Part shown: one piece after another, positions 33,469-40,388 of the stretch
How positions within the stretch are numbered: position 1 is the stretch's first letter
How the letters are laid out: each line of letters opens with the position of its first letter
Assembly (NCBI GenBank): GCA_032073245.1
Contig: DAMANX010000017.1
Location: forward strand, 1-64,000
Source of the DNA: QVMG01 sp032073245
Lineage (GTDB): Bacteria > Bacteroidota > Bacteroidia > Bacteroidales > Tannerellaceae
DNA length: 64,000 nt
Reading direction: 5' to 3'
The notes under the pieces: generated by a model
Told to the model about the DNA's origin: nothing
Databases searched by the model: none
The model's input: the letters and a program-made list of their open reading frames with translations, nothing else
Made by a program: the position numbers and the translations under genes

Positions 33469-33483
33469 GTACCCAGAGCCGGG
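33469..33483. repeat. attR, 15-bp core overlapping the tRNA-Leu 3' end
   Basis: GTACCCAGAGCCGGG: the T-arm end and acceptor stem of tRNA-Leu plus one base. Integration therefore rebuilds a complete tRNA. Confidence 0.9.
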
Positions 33484-33553
33484 ATCGAACCGGCATGGAA
33501 ATGAATCCACTGGTGTTTGAGACCAGCGCGTCTACCAATTCCGCCATCTGGGC
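33470..33553 (-). tRNA. tRNA-Leu (anticodon CAA)
   Basis: An 84-nt gene that folds as a class II tRNA: acceptor GCCCAGA/TCTGGGT, D-arm GGCGGAATTGGTAGACGC, anticodon stem-loop CTGGT-CTCAAAC-ACCAG with anticodon CAA, a long variable arm, and T-loop GGTTCGATCCC. CCA is not encoded. The 3' end is the integration site of the element to its left. A -7 box TACCTTTG on the minus strand at 33603-33610 would start transcription about 43 nt upstream. Confidence 0.97.
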
Positions 33554-33602
33554 ATTTTTCAATATTCCTTTTTAATGAAAAGTAATCCCTAAAAAGGCGT
33601 TG

Positions 33603-33610
33603 CAAAGGTA
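33603..33610 (-). promoter_or_regulatory. -7 promoter box of tRNA-Leu
   Basis: Minus-strand TACCTTTG followed by GC, about 50 bp before the mature 5' end. Confidence 0.6.
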
Positions 33611-33693
33611 GAGATATTTTTTTATCTAACAAACTTTCATTGCTTTTTTTCATTTAGTTAGAAGGGTAAGGAATAAATCTCAATTTATTTCGT

Positions 33694-33701
33694 TAAATTT
33701 G
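33694..33701 (+). promoter_or_regulatory. -7 promoter box of manC
   Basis: TAAATTTG matches TAnnTTTG and lies 56 bp before the manC start. Confidence 0.6.
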
Positions 33702-33757
33702 TGTGCATGTCGTTTGTTTAGAAGTGCATGTGTATAGCCATCTTAATAGTCTGATAT

Positions 33758-34840
33758 ATGAAAGATAATTATTGCGTTATTATGGGAGGGGGGATTGGAA
33801 GTCGCTTCTGGCCTTTCAGCAGAGAGAGCTACCCTAAGCAATTCCTTGATTTCTTTGGTACAGGTAGATCATTGTTACAGATGACATTTGATCGTTTTAA
33901 TAAGATAATTCCTACCGAAAATATCTATATTGTTACCAATGAAAGATATGGCGATCTGATAAAAAAACAATTACCCGAATTGCAGGATAAACAAATCTTA
34001 TTGGAACCTACGCGTCGGAATACAGCTCCTTGTATTGCGTATGCCGCTTATCATATACGTGCATGTAATCCAAATGCAAATATTGTTGTAGCTCCTTCCG
34101 ACCATTTAATTCAAAAGGAAGATGTTTTTCTGGATGATGTTCAAAAAGGATTGGACTTTGTGCGTGATAATAATGCTTTGGTTACTTTGGGTATCAAACC
34201 TACCCGACCGGAAACCGGATATGGTTATATTCAGAGTAGTGAAACAATGTTAGGAGAATTCTCTAAAGTGAAAACATTTACCGAAAAGCCAAATTTGGAA
34301 TTAGCCAAGATATTCCAGGAAAGTGGTGAGTTCTTTTGGAATTCCGGGCTTTTTATGTGGAATGTGAATACAATATTGGATGCCTATAAAAAATTCCTTC
34401 CTGACATCAGTGCCCGTTTTGATTTGGGATTAGATTGTTTTAATACAGAAAATGAGCGTGCTTTTATTCAGGAGCATTATCCTTATAGTCCGAATATTTC
34501 AATAGACTATGGTATTATGGAAAAGGCGGATAATGTATATATGTTATGTGTTGAATTCGGTTGGGCCGACTTGGGAACATGGGGGTCGTTATATGATCTG
34601 GGGGATAAGGATGAAAACGAGAATGTTGTTCTTAAGAATGGTAAGGCTATGCTTTATAATAGCTCGGGAAATCTTGTCTCTTTGGAAGATTCAGAGCGTC
34701 TGGTTGTAATACAAGGGCTGGATGACCATATTATTGCGGAATCAGGGAATGTCTTGTTGATTTGTCGAAAGGATGATGAACAACGAATAAAACAATTTGT
34801 AGCCGATGCTCGTTTGAAGCTTGGCGAAGATTATAATTGA
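33758..34840 (+). CDS. manC: Mannose-1-phosphate guanylyltransferase
   Basis: A 360-residue GDP-mannose pyrophosphorylase that makes GDP-mannose from GTP and mannose-1-phosphate for cell-surface polysaccharides and fucose synthesis. The nucleotide-binding signature MGGGIGSRFWPFSRESYPKQ is at residues about 9-28, with VAPSDHLI, the FTEKP lysine motif and the GWADLGTWGSLY motif following. It is the short, single-domain form without the C-terminal phosphomannose isomerase. It has its own promoter and ends in a strong terminator. Confidence 0.95.
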   Translation: MKDNYCVIMGGGIGSRFWPFSRESYPKQFLDFFGTGRSLLQMTFDRFNKIIPTENIYIVTNERYGDLIKKQLPELQDKQILLEPTRRNTAPCIAYAAYHIRACNPNANIVVAPSDHLIQKEDVFLDDVQKGLDFVRDNNALVTLGIKPTRPETGYGYIQSSETMLGEFSKVKTFTEKPNLELAKIFQESGEFFWNSGLFMWNVNTILDAYKKFLPDISARFDLGLDCFNTENERAFIQEHYPYSPNISIDYGIMEKADNVYMLCVEFGWADLGTWGSLYDLGDKDENENVVLKNGKAMLYNSSGNLVSLEDSERLVVIQGLDDHIIAESGNVLLICRKDDEQRIKQFVADARLKLGEDYN

Positions 34841-34854
34841 TATATTTATTGACG

Positions 34855-34918
34855 AAAAAAAAGCAGACTCCCGTAGACATATTCAAAACAAATAAAATCT
34901 ACGGGAGTCTGCTTTTTT
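34855..34918. terminator. Strong bidirectional terminator
   Basis: A 15-bp perfect stem (GCAGACTCCCGTAGA at 34863-34877 with its complement at 34898-34912), flanked by long A and T runs. It separates manC from the convergent permease. Confidence 0.92.
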
Positions 34919-34946
34919 ATGTTCAATAAATATCGGGGAGTAAAAA

Positions 34947-36182
34947 TTATTCGTTTTTCTGTTTAAACCACTTCTTGCTTAGAAATTGAACAGGATACCA
35001 AGAAGAAAAGAAACCGATAGTAATAACCGTTATAAAGACAAGCAGGATATCACTTGCAACCACTTTTACCGGATAAGCATCAATAATAAATGCCCCTGCT
35101 TGTTGACCTAAACTAATTAGCCCATATTTTATCTGAAGAAAACAAAGAACTAATCCGAGTAAGATTCCAATAATTGCACCAAATCCTGAAATCATCCATC
35201 CCTGATACAGGAATATTTTTTTGATCAATTGTGAATCGGCCCCCATATTACGTAATGTTTTCACATCTTCTTCCTTCTCATTCATTAACATAGAGAGAGA
35301 ACCCACAAGATTAAATAGTGCAATTGCCAGAACAAAACAAAGGATAAGAAAAGTCATGGCTTTCTCTATCTGCATCATCTTAAAAGAATCTTCTTGCTGT
35401 TCATAGCGGTCTTGTACAAGAAATTCATCCCCAAGCACTTTCCGGATTTGCTTTTTTATTTTAGTTTTATCAGTATCAGGCTGTAGTTTTAATTCAATAG
35501 CAGAAACCTCTTTTTCATATCGAAAAAGTGAACGAGCCAACTCAATTGGAACGATCATATAGGTATCGTCATAAACTGTCTGATTAATGCGGAACACCCC
35601 TTTAGTATAGGCATATTCAACGTCGAAAGAAGCAGCAGGATTTGCCATATTTACCCGTTCATTTCGTTTGGGGGCATAAATCTCCAATGGAGAAACAAAT
35701 CCGACACGTGTTCCCAAAGCATAAGCTAGCCCTGCTCCCAATGTGGCATAATCTACTACATCTTCCCTTAAAACAAATTCACCATCTATCAATGTATCCT
35801 CAATAAGGCCCATTTGTTTGTAATTATTATCTACACCTTTAACAACTCCGATAACTTGTCGTCCACTGGAACGTATTAACGCATTTTCTTGTAAAACTTC
35901 ACTGAAACAGGCTATCTCACTCATCTGTTTCACAGATTGCATATTCGTAGTGGAGGGATCAAATACTTTTCCTGTACGGGGTGTAATCTTCAATTCAGGA
36001 TCCAGTCCACTAAACATCAGTGCAACCAGATCATTGAAACCATTAAAGACGGAAAGGGCACAAACCAAAGCTATTGTAGCTATTACCACGCCACATACCG
36101 ATACCATCGAAATGATATTAATGGCATTATGCGACTTCTTTGAGAAGAGGTAGCGACGGGCAATATAAAAAGAAAGATTCAA
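34947..36182 (-). CDS. LolE/FtsX-type ABC transporter permease
   Basis: A 411-residue membrane protein with the LolC/LolE layout: one N-terminal helix (about 22-48), a large periplasmic domain (about 50-270) and three C-terminal helices in an FtsX-like permease domain. The opening FYIARRYLFSKKSHNAINIISMVSV is typical of Bacteroidota lipoprotein-releasing permeases. The matching ATPase is not in this window. It is the last gene of the pyk-rbfA operon, 6 bp after rbfA. Lipoprotein release is the likely role; another macrolide-type export role is possible. Confidence 0.92.
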   Translation of the reverse strand: MNLSFYIARRYLFSKKSHNAINIISMVSVCGVVIATIALVCALSVFNGFNDLVALMFSGLDPELKITPRTGKVFDPSTTNMQSVKQMSEIACFSEVLQENALIRSSGRQVIGVVKGVDNNYKQMGLIEDTLIDGEFVLREDVVDYATLGAGLAYALGTRVGFVSPLEIYAPKRNERVNMANPAASFDVEYAYTKGVFRINQTVYDDTYMIVPIELARSLFRYEKEVSAIELKLQPDTDKTKIKKQIRKVLGDEFLVQDRYEQQEDSFKMMQIEKAMTFLILCFVLAIALFNLVGSLSMLMNEKEEDVKTLRNMGADSQLIKKIFLYQGWMISGFGAIIGILLGLVLCFLQIKYGLISLGQQAGAFIIDAYPVKVVASDILLVFITVITIGFFSSWYPVQFLSKKWFKQKNE

Positions 36183-36188
36183 GTCTCT

Positions 36189-36524
36189 TTACTTTTTCAG
36201 TAGATTATCAATATTCTCAATATAATCCAGTGAATCATCAATGAAGAATGAAAGTTCCGGAATTTTACGTAACTGCATTCGTACTCGTTGACCCAGGTCA
36301 AAACGAATTGCTTTTGTATTCGTACGTATTGCTTTCAATAGTTCTTCCGATTTATCAGATGGAAAGATACTTAGGTATATCTTTGCAATACTCAGATCAG
36401 GGCTTATACGAACTGCACTTACCGAGATAAGTATTCCATGCATTCCTTGTGCCTGTTTCTGGAAGATATCTCCCAGCTCCTTTTGCAGGAGACGCTCTAT
36501 TCTACTTACACGTTTACTTTCCAT
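36189..36524 (-). CDS. rbfA: 30S ribosome-binding factor A
   Basis: A 111-residue KH-domain protein that helps mature the 16S rRNA 5' end. Visible signatures are RVSRIERLLQKELGDIFQ, the VSAVRISPDLSIAKIYLSIFP strand, and the C-terminal LRKIPELSFFIDDSLDY. Length is normal. It lies 11 bp after the O-methyltransferase gene and 6 bp before the permease gene. Confidence 0.95.
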   Translation of the reverse strand: MESKRVSRIERLLQKELGDIFQKQAQGMHGILISVSAVRISPDLSIAKIYLSIFPSDKSEELLKAIRTNTKAIRFDLGQRVRMQLRKIPELSFFIDDSLDYIENIDNLLKK

Positions 36525-36535
36525 ATCTTACTTTT

Positions 36536-37165
36536 TTACTTTTTCCATATCATTGTCAATCCGTCACGGAGAGGAAGAATAACCTTTTCAACTCGTTCGT
36601 CTTGTTTGATCTTTTCGTTAAATGATAGAATACCTATCGTTTGCTTATCTGATGAGGGAACATCTTCGATGATAACCTTTCCATCCCACAGCGTATTATC
36701 CGCAAGAATTAGACCTCCTTTTCTCACATAAGGAAATATAACATCGTAATACTCTGTATATAATCTTTTATCGGCATCGATAAATACCATATCAAATATT
36801 TCATCTAACTGCGGAATAATATCCATGGCATCACCGAAATGAACCTTAATCTTATCCTTGTGCGGAGATTGAGGAACATATTTCATAATGAAATCTTCCA
36901 TCTCATCATTGATCTCCACTGTATGGATCAATGCTCCTTCTTCTAGCCCTTCAGCCATACAGAGAGTGGCATATCCGGTATAAGTACCTATCTCCAATAT
37001 CCGTTGAGGGCGAAGCATTCGGCAGAACATTTTCAATATTCGCCCTTGCAAGTGTCCCGACAACATACGTGGACGAAGCAGGTTTACATGTGCGTCCCGA
37101 TTAAGGGTGGCTAAAAGTTCACCTTCTTTATCAATATGAGACAGTATATACTCATCAACTGTCAT
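36536..37165 (-). CDS. O-methyltransferase (caffeoyl-CoA/catechol type)
   Basis: A 209-residue SAM-dependent methyltransferase of the Methyltransf_3 family, with ILEIGTYTGYATLCMAEGL as motif I, VEINDEMEDF binding the ribose, and FDMVFIDADKRLYTEYYD and LILADNTLWDGKV as the metal-site motifs. Asp and Asn of the divalent-metal site are intact. It is the conserved neighbour of rbfA and pyk in Bacteroidales. Its substrate is unknown; members methylate small catechols or modified nucleobases. Confidence 0.93.
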   Translation of the reverse strand: MTVDEYILSHIDKEGELLATLNRDAHVNLLRPRMLSGHLQGRILKMFCRMLRPQRILEIGTYTGYATLCMAEGLEEGALIHTVEINDEMEDFIMKYVPQSPHKDKIKVHFGDAMDIIPQLDEIFDMVFIDADKRLYTEYYDVIFPYVRKGGLILADNTLWDGKVIIEDVPSSDKQTIGILSFNEKIKQDERVEKVILPLRDGLTMIWKK

Positions 37166-37170
37166 TTATT

Positions 37171-38637
37171 TTATTTTGCCGGTTGCTCGTTTTCCTGAAA
37201 AGTAGGTAAAGCATATTTGCTACCTGCGTCCAGTACTTTGCCAACATTATTGATTTCAAGGAAAGAAGTACCCCCTCCTTCTCCAAAACTACCGCTGAGG
37301 TAAGCCACCATATTATTGCGTGTGATCTGCCCGCTCTTGATCAGTTGATTCAGCGCATCATGGAAATAACCACGACGGCTATCGTTCCAGGGTTGATATA
37401 CAGCCCATACACCATAAGAAAGCGCTAGTGAACGCATCACTTGAGGATTATAACAGATAGCGAATACCGTTGCTGTTCCACGGAATGCCGCCAGATAACG
37501 GGCAGTACGACCCGAATAGCTATCAGTGATAATTGCTTTCACATGCAGTTTAGTGGAAGACTTCACTGCCTGTTTGGCAAGGAAAGATGTTACATCCAGG
37601 TCACTACTGATAGGCACGCGGATATCATTAGATGCCATTTTAGTTTTCTCAGCTTCACGGGCTACCTTGGTCATTGTTTGAACAGCTTCCAAAGGGTATT
37701 TGCCATAAGCAGTTTCACCACTCAGCATTAATGCGTCTGTCCGGTAATATATAGCATTTGCAATATCTGTCACTTCCGCACGCGTTGGGCGTGGATTATG
37801 GATCATGGTATGAAGCATTTGTGTGGCAACAATAACCGGTTTTTTTGCCTCCACACATTTTTTGATCAAAACACGTTGGATTCCTGGTATTTTTTCTGCA
37901 GCAACTTCTATACCCAGGTCACCACGGGCAATCATAATACCATAAGCAACATCCAGGATATCGTCAATATTATCGACACCTTCCTGATTCTCTATTTTAG
38001 CAATGATCTTGATTGGACTATTATGTTCGTCCAGAATGCGTTGAATATCTAAAACATCCTGTTTGGAGCGAACGAAAGAATGAGCAATAAAATCAAGTTC
38101 ATTTTCAATAGCCCATATTATATTTCTACGGTCACGCTCTGTCAATGAAGGAAGATTGATGCGCACCCCTGGCACATTCACACTCTTACGACTACCTAAT
38201 GTCGCATCATTCAAAACTTCGCATGTCAGGGTATCCCCATTTTTTTCAATTACTTTAAACTCCAGGTCACCATCATCAATCAATACATCTCCCCCTACGT
38301 TCAGGTCGTTCGCAAAATTGCGATAAGACACATAAATGTGATCACGAGTGGTCTCTGCATCCGGATTACCGGATATCTTTACTTTATCACCTGTTTTGAA
38401 ATCAATAGGTTCTTTTAGAAAAGTGGTCCGTACTTCCGGACCTTTCGTATCCATTAAAATAGCAAGACGGTCAGAAACCTGACGAGCATTGTTTACAATC
38501 TTGCTTAATCCTTCTTCCTGCAAATGAGCTGTGTTCAAACGAATCACATTCATTCCAGCCTTATACAATGAATCAATAAAATCAACTTCACAGCGTTGAT
38601 CAGAAATCGTAGCAACAATCTTTGTATGCTTTAACAT
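37171..38637 (-). CDS. pyk: Pyruvate kinase
   Basis: A 488-residue pyruvate kinase that converts phosphoenolpyruvate and ADP to pyruvate and ATP, the last step of glycolysis. Motifs include KIVATISDQRC, the RLNTAH loop, MDTKGPEVRT, IAKIENQEGVDN with the catalytic Lys, GDLGIEV for metal binding, and HPRPTRAEVTDIANAIYY plus MLSGETAYGKYP. The C-terminal domain (about 350-488) is complete. It begins the tight four-gene operon with the O-methyltransferase, rbfA and the permease, and follows aroQ at 114 bp. Confidence 0.96.
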   Translation of the reverse strand: MLKHTKIVATISDQRCEVDFIDSLYKAGMNVIRLNTAHLQEEGLSKIVNNARQVSDRLAILMDTKGPEVRTTFLKEPIDFKTGDKVKISGNPDAETTRDHIYVSYRNFANDLNVGGDVLIDDGDLEFKVIEKNGDTLTCEVLNDATLGSRKSVNVPGVRINLPSLTERDRRNIIWAIENELDFIAHSFVRSKQDVLDIQRILDEHNSPIKIIAKIENQEGVDNIDDILDVAYGIMIARGDLGIEVAAEKIPGIQRVLIKKCVEAKKPVIVATQMLHTMIHNPRPTRAEVTDIANAIYYRTDALMLSGETAYGKYPLEAVQTMTKVAREAEKTKMASNDIRVPISSDLDVTSFLAKQAVKSSTKLHVKAIITDSYSGRTARYLAAFRGTATVFAICYNPQVMRSLALSYGVWAVYQPWNDSRRGYFHDALNQLIKSGQITRNNMVAYLSGSFGEGGGTSFLEINNVGKVLDAGSKYALPTFQENEQPAK

Positions 38638-38650
38638 ATAACTTCGTTAT

Positions 38651-38765
38651 AAATTGACAATTGACAGTTGACAATTGACAATGAATTAATAAATCTTTTT
38701 TACCTTATAATTTTATACTTCTTCTTTCTTAAAATTGTCAATTGTCAACTGTCAATTGTCAATTT
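38651..38765. repeat. Perfect 32-bp inverted repeat overlapping the aroQ 3' end
   Basis: The arms 38651-38682 and 38734-38765 are perfect complements separated by 51 bp. Each arm is itself built from repeated TTGACAA units. The right arm contains the last aroQ codons and its TGA stop. This is a repeat-type palindrome, and it can act as a terminator/processing hairpin between aroQ and pyk. Confidence 0.9.
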
Positions 38766-39180
38766 CACTTAGCGCTTCCAGCGCCAAACGGTAGGAGTCC
38801 AATCCAAAACCAAGAATAACACCTTTACATGCTGCAGATATCATGGAAACATGGCGAAATGATTCACGGGCATGTACATTGGAAATATGTACCTCTATCA
38901 CAGGTGTAGTAACTGCCTTAATGGCATCATGCAGGGCAATAGAAGTATGCGTATAAGCTGCCGCGTTCAGTATAATTCCATCGTAATCAAAACCGACTTC
39001 ATGGATTTTATTGATCAGTTCACCTTCCACGTTACTTTGAAATATGGATAATTCATATTGTGGATAGGCGGTGCGCAATTCACTCAGATAGTTTTCCAGA
39101 GAGACAGTCCCGTAAACATCGGGTTCTCTTTTGCCCAGCAGATTAAGATTTGGGCCATTAATGATCTGAAACCTCTTCAT
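38752..39180 (-). CDS. aroQ: 3-dehydroquinate dehydratase, type II
   Basis: A 142-residue type II dehydroquinase of the shikimate pathway. The start is the Met of MKRFQIINGPNLNLLG (39180); the in-frame extension to 39327 crosses two promoter boxes and is rejected. The catalytic Tyr is in EPDVYG, with FQSNVEGELI, the NAAAYTHTS motif, EVHISN and the active-site RESFRH all present. Its last codons fall inside a perfect 32-bp inverted repeat. It is divergent from xerD and upstream of pyk. Confidence 0.96.
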   Translation of the reverse strand: MKRFQIINGPNLNLLGKREPDVYGTVSLENYLSELRTAYPQYELSIFQSNVEGELINKIHEVGFDYDGIILNAAAYTHTSIALHDAIKAVTTPVIEVHISNVHARESFRHVSMISAACKGVILGFGLDSYRLALEALSEIDN

Positions 39181-39195
39181 ATACTTGTATTTTAT

Positions 39196-39274
39196 TACCT
39201 TTGAATAAGATAGAATACACCTCAGCATAACACTCAAACAAGTTTGGTTCTGCATTCGGCTTTCACTATCTTTG
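39196..39274 (+). promoter_or_regulatory. Promoter-carrying dispersed repeat, copy 3 (drives xerD)
   Basis: Plus-strand -7 boxes TACCTTTG (39196-39203) and TATCTTTG (39267-39274) are 71 bp apart and flank the complement of the GAAAGCCGA-GCAGA(A/G)CC core. It is in opposite orientation to the copies at 3.3 and 61.0 kb, but again faces its downstream gene. Confidence 0.72.
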
Positions 39275-39302
39275 CACTGCCATGTTATACAAAAATGTGC
39301 GG

Positions 39303-39310
39303 CAAAGGTA
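39303..39310 (-). promoter_or_regulatory. -7 promoter box of aroQ
   Basis: Minus-strand TACCTTTG followed by GC; it implies a leader of about 115 nt before aroQ. Confidence 0.55.
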
Positions 39311-39348
39311 AACATTTTATTTGACACACAGCTAACGAGATAGATACA

Positions 39349-40254
39349 ATGCCTGGTGAGAGTGACATAATCCGTAAATATAATACATATCTGCGTCTTG
39401 AGAAATCATTATCTGCCAATTCAGTAGATGCCTATATGACTGATCTGGATAAACTCGTTCGTTTTGCAGCGGGTGAGGATAAGAAAGTAACCGAGATTAC
39501 TTATGAAGATCTGCAACAATTTGTGGCTCGTCTTCATGATATTGGTATTCATCCGCGTTCACAGGCACGCATACTTTCAGGTATAAAATCTTTCTACCAC
39601 TTTCTTTTACTGGAAGAATATACAACTATAGATCCGACCGAACTTCTGGAATCGCCGAAAATCGGAATGAAACTACCGGAAGTATTGACCGTTAATGAAG
39701 TTAATTCCATTCTAGACACGATAGATCTTTCTTTGCCTGAAGGGCAGCGAAACCGGGCTATATTAGAAGTTTTATATAGTTGTGGACTACGAGTGTCGGA
39801 ACTTACAGCTTTGCGTTATTCGGATGTGTACTTTGAAGAAGGATTTATTAAAGTAGAAGGAAAAGGAGGAAAGCAGCGATTAGTTCCTATTTCCGAAACA
39901 GCTATACGTGAAATAAAGAATTATCTCTTTGACCGAAATCTGGTGAAGGTGAAGAAAGGATATGAAGACATTCTTTTTCTGAGCCGTCGAGGAACCGGGC
40001 TTTCCCGCATTATGGTATTTCACGTCATCAAACAACAAACAGAAATGGCAGGTATCCATAAAAATGTAAGTCCGCACACCTTCCGCCATTCTTTTGCAAC
40101 GCATCTTTTAGAGGGTGGTGCGAACCTTCGCGCTATTCAGGAAATGCTTGGTCATGAAAAAATTACAACAACAGAAATCTATACCCATATTGATCGTGAA
40201 TTCCTTCGTAAAGAGATATTGGAACATCATCCGAGGAGTAGGAGAAGGGAGTGA
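39349..40254 (+). CDS. xerD: Tyrosine recombinase XerD (chromosome dimer resolution)
   Basis: A 301-residue Xer recombinase that acts at dif with XerC. The SAM-like N-terminal domain (about 5-90) is followed by the catalytic domain with Arg in YSCGLRVSEL, Lys in KGGKQRLVP, HxxR in HTFRHSFATH, the second His in LGHEKITTT and Tyr in IYTHI. Length and site spacing are normal for XerD, not for a mobile integrase. It is the usual divergent neighbour of aroQ in Bacteroidales. Confidence 0.94.
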   Translation: MPGESDIIRKYNTYLRLEKSLSANSVDAYMTDLDKLVRFAAGEDKKVTEITYEDLQQFVARLHDIGIHPRSQARILSGIKSFYHFLLLEEYTTIDPTELLESPKIGMKLPEVLTVNEVNSILDTIDLSLPEGQRNRAILEVLYSCGLRVSELTALRYSDVYFEEGFIKVEGKGGKQRLVPISETAIREIKNYLFDRNLVKVKKGYEDILFLSRRGTGLSRIMVFHVIKQQTEMAGIHKNVSPHTFRHSFATHLLEGGANLRAIQEMLGHEKITTTEIYTHIDREFLRKEILEHHPRSRRRE

Positions 40255-40257
40255 TTG

Positions 40258-40375
40258 TGATTATGCTTTTGAGGATATACGCTCAATCCGGCGAGCCTAT
40301 ATGCTCACCAGGCTGAGGAGCCTTACTCACTCAACTGAGCATGGCTCTTCAACCGGACGGCCTTATTAAGGTTGG
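40258..40375. repeat. Dispersed repeat A downstream of xerD
   Basis: Contains TATATGCTCACCAGGCTGAG followed by GAGCCTTACTCACTCAACTGAG. A related block in opposite orientation lies at 63362-63470. Both follow the stop of a gene. Confidence 0.55.
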
Positions 40376-40388
40376 AAAATGTTTCTAT

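Larger units (their letters stand above)
18539..33483. mobile_element. Integrative mobilizable element in tRNA-Leu(CAA), 14.9 kb
   Basis: The element is bounded by a 15-bp direct repeat, GTACCCAGAGCCGGG, at 18539-18553 and 33469-33483; the right copy is the 3' end of tRNA-Leu. From left to right it encodes a tyrosine integrase, DUF1016 nuclease, two unknown proteins, an excisionase-like HTH, DUF3987 and Toprim proteins, oriT, MobC, relaxase, a membrane protein, then KAP NTPase, a restriction-modification enzyme and DUF4238. There are no conjugation (type IV secretion) or phage structural genes, so it needs a helper to transfer. An identical 23-bp sequence lies near both ends. Confidence 0.92.

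Noticed and set aside
18539..33483. Prophage
   Set aside because: There are no capsid, tail, terminase or lysis genes, while mobilisation genes are present.
18539..33483. Self-transmissible conjugative transposon
   Set aside because: No type IV secretion (Tra) genes or coupling protein; only relaxase and MobC.
39181..39327. Extended aroQ start
   Set aside because: The family starts at MKRFQIINGPNLNLLG; the extension crosses two promoter regions.
39349..40254. xerD as the integrase of a second mobile element
   Set aside because: Length, motifs and the conserved aroQ neighbour fit housekeeping XerD, and no att repeats lie around it.
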